Shown in pieces: positions 61,315 through 64,000 of a stretch of 64,000 nt of DNA. Position 1 is the first letter of the stretch. Every line of letters begins with the position of its first letter. The notes under the pieces are model-generated. The model ran no database searches, was not told the DNA's origin, and saw only the letters and a list, made by a program, of their open reading frames with translations. Source of the DNA: Planifilum fimeticola (GTDB lineage Bacteria > Bacillota > Bacilli > Thermoactinomycetales > DSM-44946); the NCBI RefSeq assembly GCF_003001905.1, contig NZ_PVNE01000015.1:1-64000 (forward strand), read 5' to 3'. The position numbers and the translations under genes were made by a program.

Positions 61315-62934
61315 TCACTTCTCGATATCCACCTTCAGCATCTTGTCCGATCCCGTGGGGTGAGGAATGTATCCCTTGACGTGAGACCAGGCAACCATCG
61401 GCTCGGTCACGTGAACCAACGGAACCCAGGGTGCGTCCTTTTTGATGATTTCCTGCGCCTGTCCGTAGAGCTTCGTCCGTTCCTCCTGATCGGAAACCTG
61501 CTGGGCTTTGATCAGGATATCGTGCAGCTTGTCGTTTTTGTAGAAGGCGATGTTTCCTGCATCCGGGCCCTTGGCGTTGTCCTTGTCCAGCAGCACGTAC
61601 AGGAAGTTGTCCGGGTCGCCGTTGTCCCCGATCCACCCCAGCAGGGCCATGGAATGTTCACCCTTGCCGGTGCGGTCCAGATAGGTTTGCCAATCGTAGG
61701 AGACGATCTCCGCCTTCACCCCGATCTTGGCCAGGTCCGCCTGGATGAACTCGGCGATCTTCTTGCCGTTGGGCATGTAGGGGCGGGGATCCGTCGGCGC
61801 CCAGAAATCGACCTTGAAGCCGTCGGCGTAACCCGCTTCCTTCAGGAGCTTTTTCGCTTTGTCCAAGTCAAATTCGTAATCCTTGATTTTGTCGTTGTAT
61901 CCCCAAAGCACATCGGGCATCGGGTTTTTGGCCGGTTTGGCCATGTCGGCGTAGAAGCTTTTGATGATCCCCTCTTTGTTGACCGCGTGGTTCAGGGCTT
62001 GCCGAACCTTGGGGTTGTCGAAGGGTTTCTTCTCGGTGTTGAAGGCCAGGTAGGCCACGTTCATCCCCGGACGCTCAAACAGCTGAAGGTTTTGGTTCTG
62101 CTTCACCAGCTTCACATCGCTGGGATTCAGTCCGTCCATGATGTCGATGTCCCCCGCCTGGAGGGCGCTGAAACGGGCCGCATTGTCCGGAATCGAACGA
62201 TAGATCAGCTTATCCAGCTTGGGCAGCCCTTCCTGCCAGTAATCCTCGTTTTTGACCAGGGTGATGGTGTCGTTCTTCTTCCAGCTCTCCAGCTTGAAGG
62301 GACCGGTGCCCACCGGCTTCTGGCCGAATCCCTCCGGATCCTTTTTGACCGCCGTCGGCGAAGCGATCCCGAAGGGCGACATGGCCAGGTTGTTCAGGAA
62401 CGGGGCCTGCGGATAGTTGAGCTCAAATTTCACCGTGTACTCGTCCACGGCGGTGACGCTCTTGATCACATGGCCCTTGTCCCCCTTGTAGCCGCCGAAC
62501 ATGTAGCCGTAGTAGGGGAACTCGCCTCCCTTGTGCTCGGGATGATCCTTATCCATCCACCGTTCGAAGTTGTAGACGACCGCTTCGGCGTTGAAATCCG
62601 TTCCGTCGTGGAACTTCACGCCCTTGCGCAGATAGAAGGTCCAGGTTTTCCCGTCCTTGGAGGACTCCCACCGCTCCGCCAGTCCGGGAACCACCTCGGT
62701 GTTGTCATCGGCGTATTCCACCAGCGTGTCGTAGATGTTCTTGGTCACCTTCAGGGATTCCCCGTCGGTCACCTGGATGGGATCCAGCGACTTGGAATCG
62801 GCGCCGCGGCCGTAAATCAGGGTCTTTTCCCCCTGGGATCCGCCGCTGTCCCCCGACGAGCCGCAGCCCGCGAGCACGGCGGAAAGGGCGAGAAGAAAAG
62901 ACAAGGCGAGTAGCCATGATTTCCCGATTTTCAT
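61315..62934 (-). CDS. Peptide-type ABC transporter substrate-binding lipoprotein (DppE-like)
   Basis: The 539-residue lipoprotein (lipobox VLAGC, Cys24) has the family-5 binding fold: SKSLDPIQVTDGESLKVTKN, YDTLVEYADD, FYLRKGVKFHDGTDFNAEAVV and the late LLGWIGDNGDPDNFLYVLLD seen in dipeptide or haem-binding members such as DppA. It captures small peptides outside the membrane. ATG at 62934 follows AAGGGGGTTGACG. It lies between the ATPase gene upstream and the permeases downstream. Confidence 0.93.
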   Translation of the reverse strand: MKIGKSWLLALSFLLALSAVLAGCGSSGDSGGSQGEKTLIYGRGADSKSLDPIQVTDGESLKVTKNIYDTLVEYADDNTEVVPGLAERWESSKDGKTWTFYLRKGVKFHDGTDFNAEAVVYNFERWMDKDHPEHKGGEFPYYGYMFGGYKGDKGHVIKSVTAVDEYTVKFELNYPQAPFLNNLAMSPFGIASPTAVKKDPEGFGQKPVGTGPFKLESWKKNDTITLVKNEDYWQEGLPKLDKLIYRSIPDNAARFSALQAGDIDIMDGLNPSDVKLVKQNQNLQLFERPGMNVAYLAFNTEKKPFDNPKVRQALNHAVNKEGIIKSFYADMAKPAKNPMPDVLWGYNDKIKDYEFDLDKAKKLLKEAGYADGFKVDFWAPTDPRPYMPNGKKIAEFIQADLAKIGVKAEIVSYDWQTYLDRTGKGEHSMALLGWIGDNGDPDNFLYVLLDKDNAKGPDAGNIAFYKNDKLHDILIKAQQVSDQEERTKLYGQAQEIIKKDAPWVPLVHVTEPMVAWSHVKGYIPHPTGSDKMLKVDIEK

Positions 62935-63042
62935 CTGTTCGTCAACCCCCTTGGATTTGTGTCTTTTTCCTCGGTTTTCTCTCTCGGAACGCATCTCTTA
63001 CCCCGGCGGACACCTCCTTCCCGTCCGTTGCGCTGTCCCCGC

Positions 63043-64000
63043 TCACCGGTCAACCAGATGGCAGGCCACGAAATGGCCGCCACCCCGGTCGCGGAACTCG
63101 GGACGCTCCTCCCGGCAGATGTCCATCACGTGGGGACAGCGGGGATGGAAGGCACACCCCTTGGGCGGGTCGGCCGGACTCGGCACGTCCCCCTGGAGGA
63201 TGATCCGCTCCCGCTTCGCATCGGGATCCGGTACGGGCACGGCGGAGAGGAGGGCCTGGGTGTAGGGGTGAAGGGGATGGTCATACAGTTCATCCCGGTC
63301 GGCCAACTCCACCAACCGCCCCAGGTACATCACCCCGACCCGGTCGCTGATGTGGCGGACGACGCTCAAATCGTGGGCGATGAACAGATAGGTGAGTCTG
63401 AATTGCTCCTGCAGATCCTCCAGCAGGTTGAGCACCTGGGACTGGATGGAGACGTCCAGAGCGGAAACGGGCTCGTCGGCCACGATCAGCTTGGGCCTCA
63501 GGGCCACCGCCCGGGCGATGCCGATCCGCTGCCGCTGACCGCCGCTGAACTGGTGCGGATACCGCCCTGCGTGATCTTCGTCCAAACCGACCAGCCGGAG
63601 CAGCTCGCGCACCTGTTCCTTCCGCTCCTTGGCCGTCCCGATGCCGTGAACGATCAGGGGTTCCTCCAAAATGTCGCCCACGGTCATCCTCGGGTTGAGG
63701 GAGGCGAAGGGGTCCTGGAACACCATCTGCATGTCCCGCCGGAGCTTCCGCATCTCCTCGAAGGACAGCTTCGTCAGGGAGATGCCGTCAAACTCCACCT
63801 CGCCCTCCGTCGGCTCGATCAGGCGAAGCACCGTCCGGCCCGTCGTCGACTTCCCGCAACCGCTTTCGCCCACCAGGCCGAGGGTCTCCCCCTCCCGGAC
63901 GGAGAAGGAAACATCGTCCACCGCCCGGACGTATCCGGTCGTCCGCATGAACACGCCGCTCTTGATCGGAAAATATTTTTTCAGATTACGGACGGTGAGC
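63043..64000 (-). CDS. Peptide ABC transporter ATP-binding protein (DppF-like), 5' end beyond the window
   Basis: At least 318 residues are encoded up to the window edge, with [15 protein letters not shown] continuing past 64000. The ATPase has Walker [28 protein letters not shown], signature [15 protein letters not shown] and Walker [13 protein letters not shown]. The [19 protein letters not shown] tail is the oligopeptide extension. It is the upstream gene of the second transporter; a DppD partner is expected to the right of the window. Confidence 0.93.
   Translation of the reverse strand, partial: LTVRNLKKYFPIKSGVFMRTTGYVRAVDDVSFSVREGETLGLVGESGCGKSTTGRTVLRLIEPTEGEVEFDGISLTKLSFEEMRKLRRDMQMVFQDPFASLNPRMTVGDILEEPLIVHGIGTAKERKEQVRELLRLVGLDEDHAGRYPHQFSGGQRQRIGIARAVALRPKLIVADEPVSALDVSIQSQVLNLLEDLQEQFRLTYLFIAHDLSVVRHISDRVGVMYLGRLVELADRDELYDHPLHPYTQALLSAVPVPDPDAKRERIILQGDVPSPADPPKGCAFHPRCPHVMDICREERPEFRDRGGGHFVACHLVDR

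Overview
The window looks like a chromosomal segment of an endospore-forming, GC-rich member of the Bacillales, perhaps Thermoactinomycetaceae or a relative; that placement is inference. The evidence is a germinant-receptor operon, a Spo0E-family phosphatase, spore-coat and sporulation lipoproteins, Gram-positive ribosome binding sites with many GTG and TTG starts, and a backbone whose gene content follows the Bacillus subtilis yui/yum/yut region (yuiD, yuiB, yuiA, yumB, yumC, yutM, yuzB, yuzD, yutI, a yutH-like gene, yutG, yutF, yutE, yutD, yutC-like, lipA, lytH). The backbone is interrupted by metabolic and transport cargo.

Layout. 1-3342: hairpins, a palindromic repeat, an acetyltransferase, a decayed SDR dehydrogenase, an arginase-family enzyme and an aldo/keto reductase. 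3391-7483: gerA-gerB-gerC plus a small two-helix protein. 7771-13737: yuiD, acetyltransferase, B12-binding-like protein, yuiB, yuiA, Nudix, NADH dehydrogenase and ferredoxin-NADP reductase. 13916-16785: three small unknown genes, a repeat-bearing lipoprotein and an AT-richer stretch. 16786-19042: A-type Fe-S carrier, Spo0E-like protein and mqnE of the futalosine menaquinone route. 19211-24755: TctCBA tricarboxylate transporter behind a two-component system whose kinase is split. 24955-29938: yuzB, yuzD, mccAB reverse transsulfuration, NifU-like scaffold and Mn catalase. 30083-35753: oppABCDF. 36028-46278: membrane protein, Rieske fusion protein, CotS/YutH-like kinase, SDR, yutG, metallo-hydrolase, yutF, methyltransferase, a probable Fe-S-sensing regulator, yutE and a MntP/YtaF-type membrane protein. 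46349-53726: DUF4349 lipoprotein, two CotF-type coat proteins, LysE exporter, RacA-like protein, small proteins, yutD, YhcN-type lipoprotein, lipA and lytH. 53783-55413: NSS symporter with a MetS-type small subunit. 56217-64000: glutaredoxin, UbiD decarboxylase, DUF4328 protein and a second peptide ABC transporter cut by the window edge.

The themes are sporulation and germination, Fe-S and sulfur handling (yutM, yutI, mccAB, lipA, mqnE, Rieske protein, regulator at 44327), menaquinone synthesis (mqnE and perhaps the UbiD enzyme) and peptide or carboxylate uptake.

The strongest unexplained signal is a family of about 100-base palindromic elements in three intergenic regions (about 200-297, 25407-25508, 58381-58480). 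Each is bracketed by terminator-like hairpin sequence, and in the middle copy the central loop is inverted relative to the arms and tails. No rRNA, tRNA, CRISPR array or intact insertion sequence was recognised.
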